Of a DNA stretch of 64,000 nt, positions 44,321 to 54,248 are shown one piece after another. The stretch lies in NCBI RefSeq assembly GCF_006459125.1, contig NZ_CP041070.1:682001-746000 (forward strand), written 5' to 3'. The position numbers and the translations under genes were made by a program. Under the pieces are notes generated by a model. The model was given only the letters and a program-made list of their open reading frames with translations, was not told the origin of the DNA and did not search any database. Numbering within the stretch: the stretch's first letter is position 1; each line of letters starts with the position of its first letter. The DNA comes from Halarcobacter anaerophilus. Lineage in GTDB: Bacteria; Campylobacterota; Campylobacteria; Campylobacterales; Arcobacteraceae.

Positions 44321-45153
44321 TATTTCATCAACCTTAAAAGTTTGGGCAAGGGCTCTTCACTTGTATAAATCTTTGTAAATTTTATACCGCATTTTTGAAA
44401 ATGCTCATAAAGTTTATGATCGTTTTCTTTAACTCTTTTTTTATACTCTTTTATTATAGATTTGTTTATATTCCCGTCAAAAACTTTATTTGTAGAAGGA
44501 TCGATTAAATTTACGTTTCCAAGTTCAAAAGGATCTTCTTCAAATTTATCTCTTACTATTATCGTAACTATTTCATGTTTTTTGCCAAGAAGTTTGAAAT
44601 CAATATTTTTTGCATCAAAAAAATCTCCGATTAGAAAAATAATTGATTTTTTTCTAATTTTTTTAAAAAGTTCATCACTGAGTTTTTTGAAATCAACCTC
44701 TTTTCCTATAGCATTATAATCAAAAATTTTTTCACTCATTTTTGTAACTGCAAAATTTCTTTTTGATTTTTTTGTACATAATTCAAGGGTTTCATTTCCT
44801 ATAAAAGAGGAAAAAGGATCGCCTTGTTTTATACAAGAGTATCCCAAAATTGCACAAATTTCAGTTATTAACTCTTGTTTAAATCTTTTTGAGCCAAAAT
44901 AAACCGAACCGTTTAAAATAGGAACAATATTTATATTTAACTCTTTTTGTGCATGGAAAACTTTTACGAAAGGTTTTTTAAATTTTGCACTTATTAACCA
45001 ATCGATTTTTTTTACATCTTCTCCATATTCATACTCTTTTAATTCCAAAAAATCATACCCTTCACCTTTTAAAAGAGAAGAGTTGTTCCCTATTATTTCT
45101 GAAAAAATATTTCGTCTGGTTTTTATTATGATTTTTTTTAGATTTTGTTTCAT
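44320..45153 (-). CDS. DUF58 protein
   Basis: A 277-residue DUF58 protein; the diagnostic GEGYDFLELKEYEYGEDVKKIDWLISAKFKKPFVK stretch is near residues 26-60 (the family RxYxxGDDxRxIDW core). DUF58 proteins are nearly always encoded next to a MoxR ATPase and are thought to link it to VWA proteins. No membrane segments are seen. It lies three bases after the MoxR gene. Confidence 0.9.
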   Translation of the reverse strand: MKQNLKKIIIKTRRNIFSEIIGNNSSLLKGEGYDFLELKEYEYGEDVKKIDWLISAKFKKPFVKVFHAQKELNINIVPILNGSVYFGSKRFKQELITEICAILGYSCIKQGDPFSSFIGNETLELCTKKSKRNFAVTKMSEKIFDYNAIGKEVDFKKLSDELFKKIRKKSIIFLIGDFFDAKNIDFKLLGKKHEIVTIIVRDKFEEDPFELGNVNLIDPSTNKVFDGNINKSIIKEYKKRVKENDHKLYEHFQKCGIKFTKIYTSEEPLPKLLRLMK

Positions 45154-45156
45154 AAA

Positions 45157-46107
45157 CTAAGGTATATCAATCTTTTCTAATATTTTTTGGATTAAATCAT
45201 CGACTTTTATCTCCATTGCTTCAGCTTCATAAGTCAAGATTATTCTGTGTCTTAATACGCTTTTTGCAACTAACGCAATATCAATAGGTGATACAAAATT
45301 ATTTCCTCTAATAAAAGCCATAGCTTTTACAGCTTTAAACATATCTATTGTTGCCCTTGGACTTGCACCGAATTGAATATAATCTTTAATCTCTTCAATC
45401 CCGAAATTTTCAGGTTCTCTTGTTGCACAAATTATATCAACAATATACTCTTCTAACTCTTTATCTATATGTATATTTCTAACTTCTGTTTTTAGAGCAT
45501 CTAGCTCCTCTTTATTTATAATTTTATGAAGTTCGATATTTTCATTTGAAGTTACTTTTTTTGCTATTTCGTACTCTTGTTCTTTTGTATTGTAACCTAC
45601 TACGATTTTGAACATAAATCTGTCAAGCTGGGCTTCAGGCAGAGTGTATGCTCCTTCTTGTTCTATTGGATTTTGGGTTGCCAAAACTAAAAAAGGAGGC
45701 TCTATAATAAAAGTATCATCTGCAATAGTTACTTGTCTTTCTTGCATCACTTCTAAAAGTGCCGATTGAACTTTTGCCGGAGCTCTGTTAATCTCATCGG
45801 CTAATAAAAGATTTGTAAAAACGGGACCTTTTTTTATTCTAAAATCGCCGCTTTTCATATCATATATTTGGGCACCTATTATGTCGCTTGGAAGTAAATC
45901 CGGGGTAAACTGGACTCTTTTAAATTTTAAATCAACTACGTCTGCAATTGTTTTTACCGTTGTTGTTTTGGCAAGTCCGGGAACACCTTCTAAAAGTATA
46001 TGTCCATTGGTTAATAGTCCTATTAATATAGAATTTACCATATCTTCTTGACCAATAACGATTTTTGAAATCTCTTCTTTTATTTGTGTGATTTTATTAT
46101 TTGCCAT
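45157..46107 (-). CDS. MoxR-family AAA+ ATPase
   Basis: A 316-residue AAA+ protein: Walker A GVPGLAKTTT (about residue 39), Walker B LLADEINRAPAKVQSALLEVMQE (about 103), sensor 1 LATQNPIEQEG, arginine-rich LPEAQLDRF and a C-terminal lid domain. MoxR proteins act as chaperones for metal insertion or complex assembly together with VWA proteins. It is the first gene of the five-gene minus-strand cluster. Confidence 0.95.
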   Translation of the reverse strand: MANNKITQIKEEISKIVIGQEDMVNSILIGLLTNGHILLEGVPGLAKTTTVKTIADVVDLKFKRVQFTPDLLPSDIIGAQIYDMKSGDFRIKKGPVFTNLLLADEINRAPAKVQSALLEVMQERQVTIADDTFIIEPPFLVLATQNPIEQEGAYTLPEAQLDRFMFKIVVGYNTKEQEYEIAKKVTSNENIELHKIINKEELDALKTEVRNIHIDKELEEYIVDIICATREPENFGIEEIKDYIQFGASPRATIDMFKAVKAMAFIRGNNFVSPIDIALVAKSVLRHRIILTYEAEAMEIKVDDLIQKILEKIDIP

Positions 46108-46338
46108 TTAGCTCTTCTTCTGCAATTTATTTTAGCTGGATATTTTATCAAAATAAAGGTTTCAACAGCTTAAAAGAGCACACTTAAAAAATGCTTAAAA
46201 ATAATCTTATTTTATAGAGTTAAAAACAGTTTTATACTCAAAAAAATCTGCTTAAAATTTAAACAAAAAATCTTACATGAACTTATCTCAATAAGTATAA
46301 TTAAAATAGAAAGGAAAAATTTTATAAAGGAGATTGAT

Positions 46339-47316
46339 ATGAAAAGTGTTTATGATATAGCAATAATTGGTGCAGGTCCGGCTGGAATTGCAACGTCATG
46401 CGAAGCAGTCATCTTCGGAGTAAAAAATATCTTAATGTTTGAAAAAGGAGAGAATCATTCACAAACAATAAGAAAATATTTTAATGATAACAAACCTGTC
46501 GATAAAGACTGGAAAGGTATTGAAGTAGAGTTGAAAGGTCATATAGATTTCAAAGACGGCACAAAAGAGAGTACCCTTGATCTTTTTGAAGAATCTTTGG
46601 AAAAAAGAGTTATTGATGCAAAATTCAAAACTGAAATATCACAAATAAGCAGGCTTAAAAACAGGTTTAAAATTATAACTACAACAGGTGAGAGTTATTT
46701 CGCAAAAAGAGTTGTAATTGCAATAGGGAAAATGGGAAAACCCAATAAGCCTGATTATAAAATACCAGTAACATTAAAAAACAGAGCCAATCATACAATA
46801 AGTGATTGCAAAGGAAATGAAGATGTCTTAGTAGTAGGCGGAGGAGACAGTGCCTGTGAATATGCCTACTTTATTCATCAAGATAATAAGGTTACATTTA
46901 ATTATAGAAGGGAGAAGATAACAAAAGCAAACCCTAAAAATATAAAAAATCTTATGAATTGCGTGGAAGATAAAGAGATTGACCTGAAACTTGGAATTGA
47001 TATAAAAAAAGTTGAAGATGAAAAGGGAAAGTTTAAAGTCTTTTATACAAACGGTGAAATAGGTAGATATGACAGAATTATTTATGCTTTAGGCGGAGTA
47101 ACTCCAAAAGAGTTTCTAAAGAGTTGTTGTGTAGAATTTGATGAAAAAAGTAAACCTTATATAAATCATAAAAATTTAAATACCCAAGGAGTTTATCTAG
47201 CAGGAGATATTTGCGGTTCAATCGGAGGTTCTATTGCACTTGCTTTAAATCACGGTTACAATATTATTATGGATTGTATGTCGCAAGAGTTTGCTTTGGA
47301 AGCAAAAAGTGCATAA
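46339..47316 (+). CDS. NAD(P)/FAD-dependent oxidoreductase (FqrB-like)
   Basis: A 325-residue flavoprotein of the thioredoxin-reductase fold: FAD motif GAGPAGIATS (about residue 10), NAD(P) motif GGGDSACEYAY (about 170) and GVYLAGDICGS near the C-terminus. The redox CxxC of thioredoxin reductases is absent, so it more likely reduces flavodoxin, ferredoxin or quinone, as FqrB of Helicobacter and Campylobacter does. AAAGGAG precedes the ATG and a TATAAT lies at 46296-46301. Confidence 0.7.
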   Translation: MKSVYDIAIIGAGPAGIATSCEAVIFGVKNILMFEKGENHSQTIRKYFNDNKPVDKDWKGIEVELKGHIDFKDGTKESTLDLFEESLEKRVIDAKFKTEISQISRLKNRFKIITTTGESYFAKRVVIAIGKMGKPNKPDYKIPVTLKNRANHTISDCKGNEDVLVVGGGDSACEYAYFIHQDNKVTFNYRREKITKANPKNIKNLMNCVEDKEIDLKLGIDIKKVEDEKGKFKVFYTNGEIGRYDRIIYALGGVTPKEFLKSCCVEFDEKSKPYINHKNLNTQGVYLAGDICGSIGGSIALALNHGYNIIMDCMSQEFALEAKSA

Positions 47317-47325
47317 AACAATATT

Positions 47326-47348
47326 TTGAAGAGGATTTCCCTCTTCAA
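47326..47348 (+). terminator. hairpin after the oxidoreductase gene
   Basis: A perfect 9-bp stem TTGAAGAGG/CCTCTTCAA (47326-47334 with 47340-47348) with a five-base loop lies ten bases after the stop. No T-run follows on the + strand, so it may be a weak terminator or a 3' stabiliser. Confidence 0.5.
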
Positions 47349-47410
47349 TTAAAAAAACTTTCAGTAAAATCTATTTGAATAGACCACTTCAAGAAAAATT
47401 AAACTTAACT

Positions 47411-47594
47411 TAGATAAAATCACGACTCTATTTAAAAAATAGATACCTCTCATGTGTCAATCCTGGTATGGGTTGTGACAAGTTAATTGTACTTGCCATT
47501 AAGGGGCACAGAGGCTAAACCCAGATTTCTTTTTAGCAAAATTTATTTTTGCGTGAAAAAAGAAGACATAAATATTAAAAAACAAGGAAAAACT
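47411..47594 (+). promoter_or_regulatory. rpsB promoter and structured leader
   Basis: A GATAAAAT -10-like element at 47413-47420 would start a leader of about 165 bases before rpsB. The leader contains an imperfect stem around 47456-47482 (TGTCA..ATCC with GGGT..TGACA) and a second GC-richer segment (TTGCC..GGGGCA, about 47492-47508). Its length and higher GC content than the surroundings suggest a folded regulatory RNA. In gamma-proteobacteria S2 represses its own operon through the leader; the same role here is inference. Confidence 0.5.
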
Positions 47595-48398
47595 ATGGTT
47601 ACAATGAAAGACCTATTAGAGTGTGGTGTACACTTCGGACACCAAACAAGAAGATGGAATCCAAAAATGAAAAAATTCATTTTCGGTGTTAGAAAAAATA
47701 TCTATATTATCGATTTACAAAAAACGTTAAGATATTTCAGATATACATATAATGTAGTTAGAGATGCGGCAGCTGAAGGTCAAACAATGATTTTCGTCGG
47801 TACAAAAAAACAAGCTAGCCAAGCTGTAAAAGATGCAGCAATTAAATGTGGAATGCCTTATGTTAACCACAGATGGTTAGGTGGAATGTTAACTAACTAC
47901 GGAACAATCAAAAAATCAATTAGAAAATTAGAAGTAATTAAAAAAATGAGAGAAGAAGGTCAAATGGACCTTTTAACTAAAAAAGAAGCTTTAATGCTTA
48001 CAAGAAAAGAAGAAAAATTAGAACTTTATCTTGGTGGTATTAAAGAGATGAACAAACTTCCTGATATGATGTTTGTTTTAGATGCAGTAAAAGAAAAAAT
48101 TGCAATTGCAGAAGCTAGAAGATTAGGAATCAAAGTTGTAGCTCCATTAGATACAAACTGTGACCCTGATGTTGTAGATTTCCCGATTCCAGGAAATGAT
48201 GATGCAATCAGATCAATTCAACTATTTTGTAATGAAATGGCTGAAGCTATGAATGAAGGTAGAGCTGCATTAGCTGAAGAGAGCGGTGAAGAAATTCCTG
48301 TATCTGAAGAAGAAACAAAAGAAGTTGTTGCTGAAGCAGTAGCTGAGGGTGAAGCTGAAGCTGTAGTAGAGACTGAAGAAAAAACAGAGGAAGCATAA
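47595..48398 (+). CDS. rpsB: ribosomal protein S2
   Basis: A 267-residue S2 protein of the small ribosomal subunit. It starts [31 protein letters not shown] and contains [10 protein letters not shown] and [11 protein letters not shown] chose the ATG at 47595 because AAGGA lies 7 bases upstream and family members start there; the frame is open further upstream only by chance. The C-terminal 30 residues are a Glu/Ala-rich tail, common in this phylum. tsf follows one base later. Confidence 0.98.
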   Translation: MVTMKDLLECGVHFGHQTRRWNPKMKKFIFGVRKNIYIIDLQKTLRYFRYTYNVVRDAAAEGQTMIFVGTKKQASQAVKDAAIKCGMPYVNHRWLGGMLTNYGTIKKSIRKLEVIKKMREEGQMDLLTKKEALMLTRKEEKLELYLGGIKEMNKLPDMMFVLDAVKEKIAIAEARRLGIKVVAPLDTNCDPDVVDFPIPGNDDAIRSIQLFCNEMAEAMNEGRAALAEESGEEIPVSEEETKEVVAEAVAEGEAEAVVETEEKTEEA

Positions 48399-48399
48399 T

Positions 48400-49449
48400 A
48401 TGGCAGGAGCAACTCCAAAACTAATTAAAGAGTTAAGAGAAAAATCTGGTGCAGGAATGCTTGATTGTAAAAAAGCACTTAATGAGTGTGATGGAAACAT
48501 CGATGAAGCAATAAAATATTTAAGAGAAGCAGGACTTGCAAAAGCTGCTAAAAAATCTGGAAATGTTGCAGCTGAAGGTTTAATTACTATTTTAGTAAAT
48601 GACGAACATACAAAAGCAACTATGACAGAAGTTAACTCTCAAACAGACTTTGTTGCAAAAAATGATCAATTTATCAATTTAACAAAAGAGATTACTGCTC
48701 ATGTTCAAGCTGAAGGTTGTACTGAATCTTCTGAATTATTAAAAACAACTATTAACGGTACAAACTTTGAAGAGTATTTAAACGGAAAAATTGCAACAAT
48801 CGGCGAAAACATCGTTGCTAGAAAAATGGTAACTGTTTCAACTGACAACGGAGTTGTAAACGGTTATGTTCATATGGGTAAAGTAGGTGTTATTCTAGCA
48901 GCAACTTGTGCAGATTCTGCAAAAGAAAAAACTGTTGATTTATTGAAAAAAGTTGCGATGCATGCAGCTTCAATGAAACCAACTGTTATTTCATATAAAG
49001 ATTTAGATGCAGAGTTTATTAAATCAGAAAACAAAGCAATTATTGCAGATATTGAAAAAGAGAACGAAGAGTTAGTTAGACTTGGAAAACCTCTTAAACA
49101 TATTCCTCAATTTGTTTCTAAACAACAATTAACACAAGAAGCTATTGCAACTGCTGAAAAAGAGATGAAAGAAGAGTTAATTGCTCAAGGGAAACCTGAA
49201 AAAATTATCGACAATATTGTTAAAGGTAAAATTGGAAGATGGATTGAGGATAACACTCAATTAGATAAAGCAAATGCACTTTTATCTCAAACATACGTAA
49301 TGGATGATTCAATGACTGTTGAAGAAGCAATCAAAGCAGTTGATTCATCAATCGATATTATTGAGTATGTTAGATTCGAACTTGGTGAAGGAATCGAGAA
49401 AAAAGAAGAAGATTTCGCTGCTGAAGTTGCGGCTCAAATGGGTAAATAA
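48400..49449 (+). CDS. tsf: elongation factor Ts
   Basis: A 349-residue EF-Ts, the nucleotide exchange factor for EF-Tu. Family signatures: LIKELREKSGAGMLDCKKAL (about 7-26), TEVNSQTDFVAKN (about 75-87). The length is above the E. coli protein (283) because of an extra helical segment around residues 200-260, seen in Campylobacter relatives. The rpsB-tsf order is the universal one. Confidence 0.98.
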   Translation: MAGATPKLIKELREKSGAGMLDCKKALNECDGNIDEAIKYLREAGLAKAAKKSGNVAAEGLITILVNDEHTKATMTEVNSQTDFVAKNDQFINLTKEITAHVQAEGCTESSELLKTTINGTNFEEYLNGKIATIGENIVARKMVTVSTDNGVVNGYVHMGKVGVILAATCADSAKEKTVDLLKKVAMHAASMKPTVISYKDLDAEFIKSENKAIIADIEKENEELVRLGKPLKHIPQFVSKQQLTQEAIATAEKEMKEELIAQGKPEKIIDNIVKGKIGRWIEDNTQLDKANALLSQTYVMDDSMTVEEAIKAVDSSIDIIEYVRFELGEGIEKKEEDFAAEVAAQMGK

Positions 49450-49477
49450 AACTTAATAAATATATGAAGTCTGAGTA

Positions 49478-50167
49478 ATGGGTGAAACAGTTATAAATAA
49501 TGAACCCATTACTGCTGACGCAAAAATCTTGCTTGAAGCAAAAAATCTCACACATGAATTTGATTATAAACTTTTTGAAAATATAAATCTTGATTTAAAA
49601 CAGAAAGAATCAATTGCCATTATCGGTATAAGCGGTAGCGGTAAATCTACACTTTTAAATATTTTTTCTTCTTTATTAAAACCGAAATACGGTGAAATAT
49701 TTTATAACAACAAAGAAATTTATAAACTAAAAAAAAGAGAACTTTTAAATATTAGACGAAAAGATTTTGGTATAATATTTCAAGCACATTATCTCTTTAG
49801 AGGTTTTTCTGCAAATGATAATTTAGAAATTGCCACTTTATTAAGTGGAAATGAGATCGACAAAGATCTATTAAAAAGATTAAATATCGATTTCGTACTA
49901 AAACAAGGTGTAGGAGAATTAAGCGGTGGACAGCAGCAAAGATTGTCTATAGCAAGAGTTCTTACAAAAAAACCTAAAATTATATTTGCAGATGAACCTA
50001 CAGGTAATTTGGATAAACAGACCGCCCAAGTTGTGATGCAAACACTTCATAAATATGTAAAAGACAATGATGCAGGAATGATTCTTGTTACTCATGAAGA
50101 TGATTTGGCAATGCAGTGTGACAAAGTCTATAAACTAGAAAACTTACAGTTAGAAGAGTTGAAATAA
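49478..50167 (+). CDS. ABC transporter ATPase, LolD-like
   Basis: A 229-residue ATPase of the LolD/MacB/FtsE group: Walker A GISGSGKST (about residue 49), Q-loop FQAHYLFRGFSANDNL, signature LSGGQQQR (about 149), Walker B IIFADEPTGNLD. LolD drives release of lipoproteins from the inner membrane. No permease gene is adjacent, so the partner must be elsewhere. It lies 28 bases after tsf and overlaps the next gene by one base. Confidence 0.82.
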   Translation: MGETVINNEPITADAKILLEAKNLTHEFDYKLFENINLDLKQKESIAIIGISGSGKSTLLNIFSSLLKPKYGEIFYNNKEIYKLKKRELLNIRRKDFGIIFQAHYLFRGFSANDNLEIATLLSGNEIDKDLLKRLNIDFVLKQGVGELSGGQQQRLSIARVLTKKPKIIFADEPTGNLDKQTAQVVMQTLHKYVKDNDAGMILVTHEDDLAMQCDKVYKLENLQLEELK

Positions 50168-50946
50168 TGGATTTGATATTAGTAAGCAAAACAGCAATTA
50201 TAGAGAAAATATTTACTCTTGTATGTGCAAAAATGAATATAAATCTTACTGTACAAGATAGTTTAGATTTTGATAAAAATGTTGATATTATCGTTATTGA
50301 TGAAGAGTTTGTAAATGAAGAGTTTAATACTTTAAAAACTTACACAAAAAAATTGGCGGCAATAGTAAGTGAAGAACTTCCTTTTGACAAATCTAGGGAT
50401 TTTATAGTAAATAGACCCTTTCTTCCCAATGTATTAGAAAATCTTTTAAAAGAGCAAATAGAATTTATAAAAGATGATGAAAAAAGTCAAAAAAAAAGAG
50501 CAACAGAAGATTTTAATGAGGAGGAAATAATCTCAAACTATGTAGAGTCTTTGGCTGAAGATGTGGCAATGGATATAGAAGAAGATAATGATGAAAGTAT
50601 TGTTACGGTAGCTTCTTTAAATAAAGGCGGTGTATTAGATAATAACGAACTTACTAAAATAAGCGATATCTTGCATGATGATGAGATACATGATAAAGTT
50701 TCAACAGGCGTAGATGAAAATGATTGGAAAGATATAAATACAATTATTGATGACGCTTTAAACGAAGTAAAAGAGTATGAATTTGATTTAAAAGACAAAA
50801 AAGAGGGACCTTCAAAACTGATATTAAACAATTACAGTATAAATGAGTTAAAACCTTTTTTACAAAAATTCGATCAAAGTGTAATAGATAGACTTTCAAA
50901 CGGGGAAGATGTTGACGTTACTTTATCTTTAAGGGTTAATAAATAA
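50167..50946 (+). CDS. hypothetical acidic protein, receiver-like N-terminus
   Basis: A 259-residue very acidic soluble protein. Its first 110 residues have the alternation of a response-regulator-like fold (VDIIVIDEEF, then LAAIVSEELPFDKSRDFIVNRPFLPNVLENLL) but not the full catalytic set, so it would be a pseudo-receiver. A low-complexity acidic linker follows (about 120-215), and a short C-terminal domain. It sits between the LolD-like ATPase and gmk with one-base overlaps on both sides. Function not known. Confidence 0.7.
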   Translation: MDLILVSKTAIIEKIFTLVCAKMNINLTVQDSLDFDKNVDIIVIDEEFVNEEFNTLKTYTKKLAAIVSEELPFDKSRDFIVNRPFLPNVLENLLKEQIEFIKDDEKSQKKRATEDFNEEEIISNYVESLAEDVAMDIEEDNDESIVTVASLNKGGVLDNNELTKISDILHDDEIHDKVSTGVDENDWKDINTIIDDALNEVKEYEFDLKDKKEGPSKLILNNYSINELKPFLQKFDQSVIDRLSNGEDVDVTLSLRVNK

Positions 50947-51560
50947 TGGAAAAAAAAGGTGCTATTTTAATTCTTTCAGGACCTAGCGGTTGTGGAAAGT
51001 CTACACTTTTAAAAACTGTATATGATAAAATAGGTGATTATCATTTTTCTATTTCTACAACTACAAGAGAACCAAGAGTAGGGGAGAAAAACGGAGTTGA
51101 TTACTATTTTGCATCAAGAAAAGAGTTTGAAGAGGATATAGAAAACGGTGAGTTTCTTGAATGGGCAGAAGTTCACGGAAACTACTACGGAACTTCTTTA
51201 AAACCAATTAAAGCTGCCGTTTCACAAGGTAAATTAGTTATTTTTGATATTGATGTGCAAGGCCATAATATTGTTCGAAAAAAACTTGATGATATTGTAA
51301 CTTCCGTATTTATAACGACTCCTTCTCTAAAGGATTTGGAAAAGAGATTAAAAAATAGAGATACCGACTCAAAAGAGGTTATTGAAAAAAGATTAATAAA
51401 TGCAAAAACTGAGATAAAATCTTTTCGAAATTATGACTACTTTATAATAAACGATGATTTGAAAAAAGCTTCAAAAGAGTTAGTTTGTATAGCTAGAATC
51501 GCCAGAATAAAAGCAAAACTTTTTGACAAAGAGGAGAGTATTAAAAACTGGATAGAGTAA
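50946..51560 (+). CDS. gmk: guanylate kinase
   Basis: A 204-residue kinase phosphorylating GMP. P-loop LSGPSGCGKSTLLK (about 8-20), the GMP-binding STTTREPRVGEKNGVDYYF (about 37-55), and EWAEVHGNYYGTS. Length normal. It is the last gene of the tsf-led run, convergent with the HD-GYP gene four bases away. Confidence 0.97.
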   Translation: MEKKGAILILSGPSGCGKSTLLKTVYDKIGDYHFSISTTTREPRVGEKNGVDYYFASRKEFEEDIENGEFLEWAEVHGNYYGTSLKPIKAAVSQGKLVIFDIDVQGHNIVRKKLDDIVTSVFITTPSLKDLEKRLKNRDTDSKEVIEKRLINAKTEIKSFRNYDYFIINDDLKKASKELVCIARIARIKAKLFDKEESIKNWIE

Positions 51561-51563
51561 AAT

Positions 51564-54197
51564 CTAGTTTTTAATTTTTTCTTGATCCTTTTTTAACTTA
51601 TTAATATCCAGTATATTTAACTTAAATTCAATTCTTTCATAAGTAAGAGTTTTAATAAAATCTTTAAAAATAATCTCTTTATTATCTTTACAAAAGAGAT
51701 AAAAACTGTTTGGTTTTATAAAAAAGTTTACATCTGCTTTGTCTTTTATCTTAAGAGCCACATCTTTAAAAAGATTTTCAACAGTTTTGATACTGCTTTT
51801 AAGTTCTAGCTGTAAAGTGTTTATTAGCTGAATTTCATAGGCAAATTTAAACTCTTCAATAAACTCTTTTTGATTTAACATTAATTTTAAATAAGTCTCA
51901 TTATAAAAATCTGTTGTATAATCTTTATAAAAATATGCTAATCTCTCCCTCTCTATTTCATTTTTAGGGCTTTGATTTATTGTTGAGGGAACTTCTATAT
52001 CTTTTAAAACTTCGACTGCTATATCAACAATTTTGGGATTAAATTGGGTTCCTTTTAATTTTTTTAACTCTTCTAAAGCTTGAGAAACACTTTTACTCTT
52101 TTTATAAATTCTTGTGCTTGTCATTGCATCAAAAGCATCTGCTACGCTCATAATAGAACTTAAAAGCGGAATCTCTTCGCCTTTTAAACCTTTAGGATAT
52201 CCGCTTCCGTCATATCTTTCATGATGATATAACATAATTTGTGCCAAATCTTCATAGATTTTAATCTCTTTTAGCATCTCATAACCTACTGTTACATGCT
52301 CTTTTATCATCTTATACTCTAAATCATTAAGTGTTCCCGGTTTTAGAAGTACGGCATCAGGTGTTGATATTTTTCCTATATCATGGAGAATTGCGGCTTT
52401 TGTCAGTTTATGAATCTCTTCATTTTTTAAGTTCATTTTTTTTGCAATCAATTCTGAATATTTTGCAACTCTTGTTGTATGTCCTGCCGTATAAGTATCT
52501 CTTTGTTCTATCATTTTTACAAAAGAGATTATAGTCTCTTCATAGTTTTGAATTTGTTCGTTTTTAAGTCTTTCATGTTCTATAGAGTCAATATTTGCTT
52601 TAATTGCAAAACCCAAATCACCGCTTAACTCCTCTAACATTCTAATTTCTTCTAACTCAAAACCGTTTTTATTTTTGTTAAGAATTCCCAATATTCCATT
52701 ATAATAAGGCTTGTCTACATCAGGTTTTAATGCAAAAAAAGCGCAAGAGTATATATTTGAATCTAAGCAGAGTTTTCTAAACTTTTCATCTAAATCATAA
52801 GTTTGAATATCATTAATAATTTCATTATCTTTTTTTTCTTGAAAATTTGAAGCCAAACCTTGCTTTGAAATAAATTCATTTTTTATAAAATCTTCCAGCT
52901 TTGCATACTCTTTTTTTGATGAGCAAAACCATTTATCTTTATAAAAATCCTCTTCTAAAAGAATAAAACTCATAGAGTACTCTTCAATTTTTATCAATCG
53001 TTGGCAACTCTTTACTAAAAGTTCATTAAGTTTTTTATATGTAATTAAATATCTGTTTATATCCGATATCGTAGACATAATAACTCTAAGATATCTCTCT
53101 TTTTCAAGGAAATTTTCCATATTTGAGGTTCTTTCCTGCACTTTTTTTTCTAAATCCTCATTTATATTTGCCAGTTTTTCTTTTGAACTTTTTAAAGATA
53201 TATTTAGTTTTAATACATATATTATTAAAAAGATAACAAAAATAAATGTAATAACTATAAAACTGATAAAAAAGAGATACTCTTTAATAAATTCATATAT
53301 ATACTCTTTAAAGGTGTGTTTATAAGGCTCGATTTTTAAAGTTTGCAATGTTTTATTTACCAAAGAGTAATTTGCAGGAATAGTCCAGCCTCCTATACCT
53401 GCACTTATTGCCGCTTTTGAGGTTGAAGGCATATACATTAATTTCAAAGCAACCTCTTTTGCCAGTTTGTTTGAAGTTTGAGGTAGTTTTGAAATGGGCC
53501 ACTCGGGATATAAAGAGGTACTGATGGAAAAAGGAAAATTAGAACTTTCAATTTTATGAATAATAAAAAAATCATTTAGATTTATTTTTTTCTCTTTTGC
53601 CATTCTCTCTAAAGTATCGCTTCTAACCGTTCCTGCCGTTATTTCTCCGTTTAAAACGGCTTTAACTACTCTATCGTGAGTTCCTAAATATTCAATTTTG
53701 GAAAAAAACTTTAAAGGATTAATCCCCATATCATGAAGAAGTTTATTAGCCATAATCCATCCCCCGAAAGAGTTTGAATCAACAGCTGCAAAACTTCTAT
53801 TTTTTAAATCTTTGATTGTATTTATATTTGAACTGCTTTTGGTAAAAATAACTCCGCCGTAATATGAAACAAAATTTTTATCATCATATTTATTTAGCAA
53901 AGTCGCAATTCTGCTGATATTATATTTATGTTCAAGCTGTATGTAAAAAACGGGATTTGTTATTAGAAAATTTATCTCGTTTTTTCTAATTGCCAAATCG
54001 ATTTTTTCAAAACTTAGAGGAAGAATTTCAAAGTTATAATCTTTTATTTGAGATTCTAAATATTTTGCAGTCTCTTGCCATTTGTTTAAAGCTACTTCAT
54101 CTCCTCGTTTTGCTAAAACTCCGATTTTAACGGTTTGAGGAGTTTGGGCAAAAAGATAAAATTGAAATATTATCAGCAGTAAAAATTTAATATACAC
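51564..54197 (-). CDS. HD-GYP phosphodiesterase with periplasmic PhnD-type binding domain
   Basis: An 877-residue membrane signalling protein. In order: signal peptide (about 1-18), a PhnD/phosphonate-binding-like periplasmic domain (about 22-290), a membrane helix (about 308-330), a coiled coil (about 335-365), a GAF-like domain (about 370-545), and an HD-GYP domain with HTTRVAKYSEL, HDIGKIS and HHERYDGSGYP (about 570-730). About 130 residues follow after it. It should break down cyclic di-GMP in response to a periplasmic ligand. Confidence 0.9.
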   Translation of the reverse strand: MYIKFLLLIIFQFYLFAQTPQTVKIGVLAKRGDEVALNKWQETAKYLESQIKDYNFEILPLSFEKIDLAIRKNEINFLITNPVFYIQLEHKYNISRIATLLNKYDDKNFVSYYGGVIFTKSSSNINTIKDLKNRSFAAVDSNSFGGWIMANKLLHDMGINPLKFFSKIEYLGTHDRVVKAVLNGEITAGTVRSDTLERMAKEKKINLNDFFIIHKIESSNFPFSISTSLYPEWPISKLPQTSNKLAKEVALKLMYMPSTSKAAISAGIGGWTIPANYSLVNKTLQTLKIEPYKHTFKEYIYEFIKEYLFFISFIVITFIFVIFLIIYVLKLNISLKSSKEKLANINEDLEKKVQERTSNMENFLEKERYLRVIMSTISDINRYLITYKKLNELLVKSCQRLIKIEEYSMSFILLEEDFYKDKWFCSSKKEYAKLEDFIKNEFISKQGLASNFQEKKDNEIINDIQTYDLDEKFRKLCLDSNIYSCAFFALKPDVDKPYYNGILGILNKNKNGFELEEIRMLEELSGDLGFAIKANIDSIEHERLKNEQIQNYEETIISFVKMIEQRDTYTAGHTTRVAKYSELIAKKMNLKNEEIHKLTKAAILHDIGKISTPDAVLLKPGTLNDLEYKMIKEHVTVGYEMLKEIKIYEDLAQIMLYHHERYDGSGYPKGLKGEEIPLLSSIMSVADAFDAMTSTRIYKKSKSVSQALEELKKLKGTQFNPKIVDIAVEVLKDIEVPSTINQSPKNEIERERLAYFYKDYTTDFYNETYLKLMLNQKEFIEEFKFAYEIQLINTLQLELKSSIKTVENLFKDVALKIKDKADVNFFIKPNSFYLFCKDNKEIIFKDFIKTLTYERIEFKLNILDINKLKKDQEKIKN

Positions 54198-54248
54198 TTT
54201 GTACCTTTATAAAATATTATCAATTTTATTTTTATTATGCCTTTTTAA

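Noticed and set aside
48218-48500. Minus-strand frames opposite rpsB and tsf
   Set aside because: They mirror the Glu/Ala-rich tail of S2 and the start of EF-Ts; no independent support.
49478-50167. FtsE assignment for the ATPase
   Set aside because: No ftsX-like permease follows and the Q-loop and neighbourhood fit LolD-type ATPases better, although the partner is not in the window.
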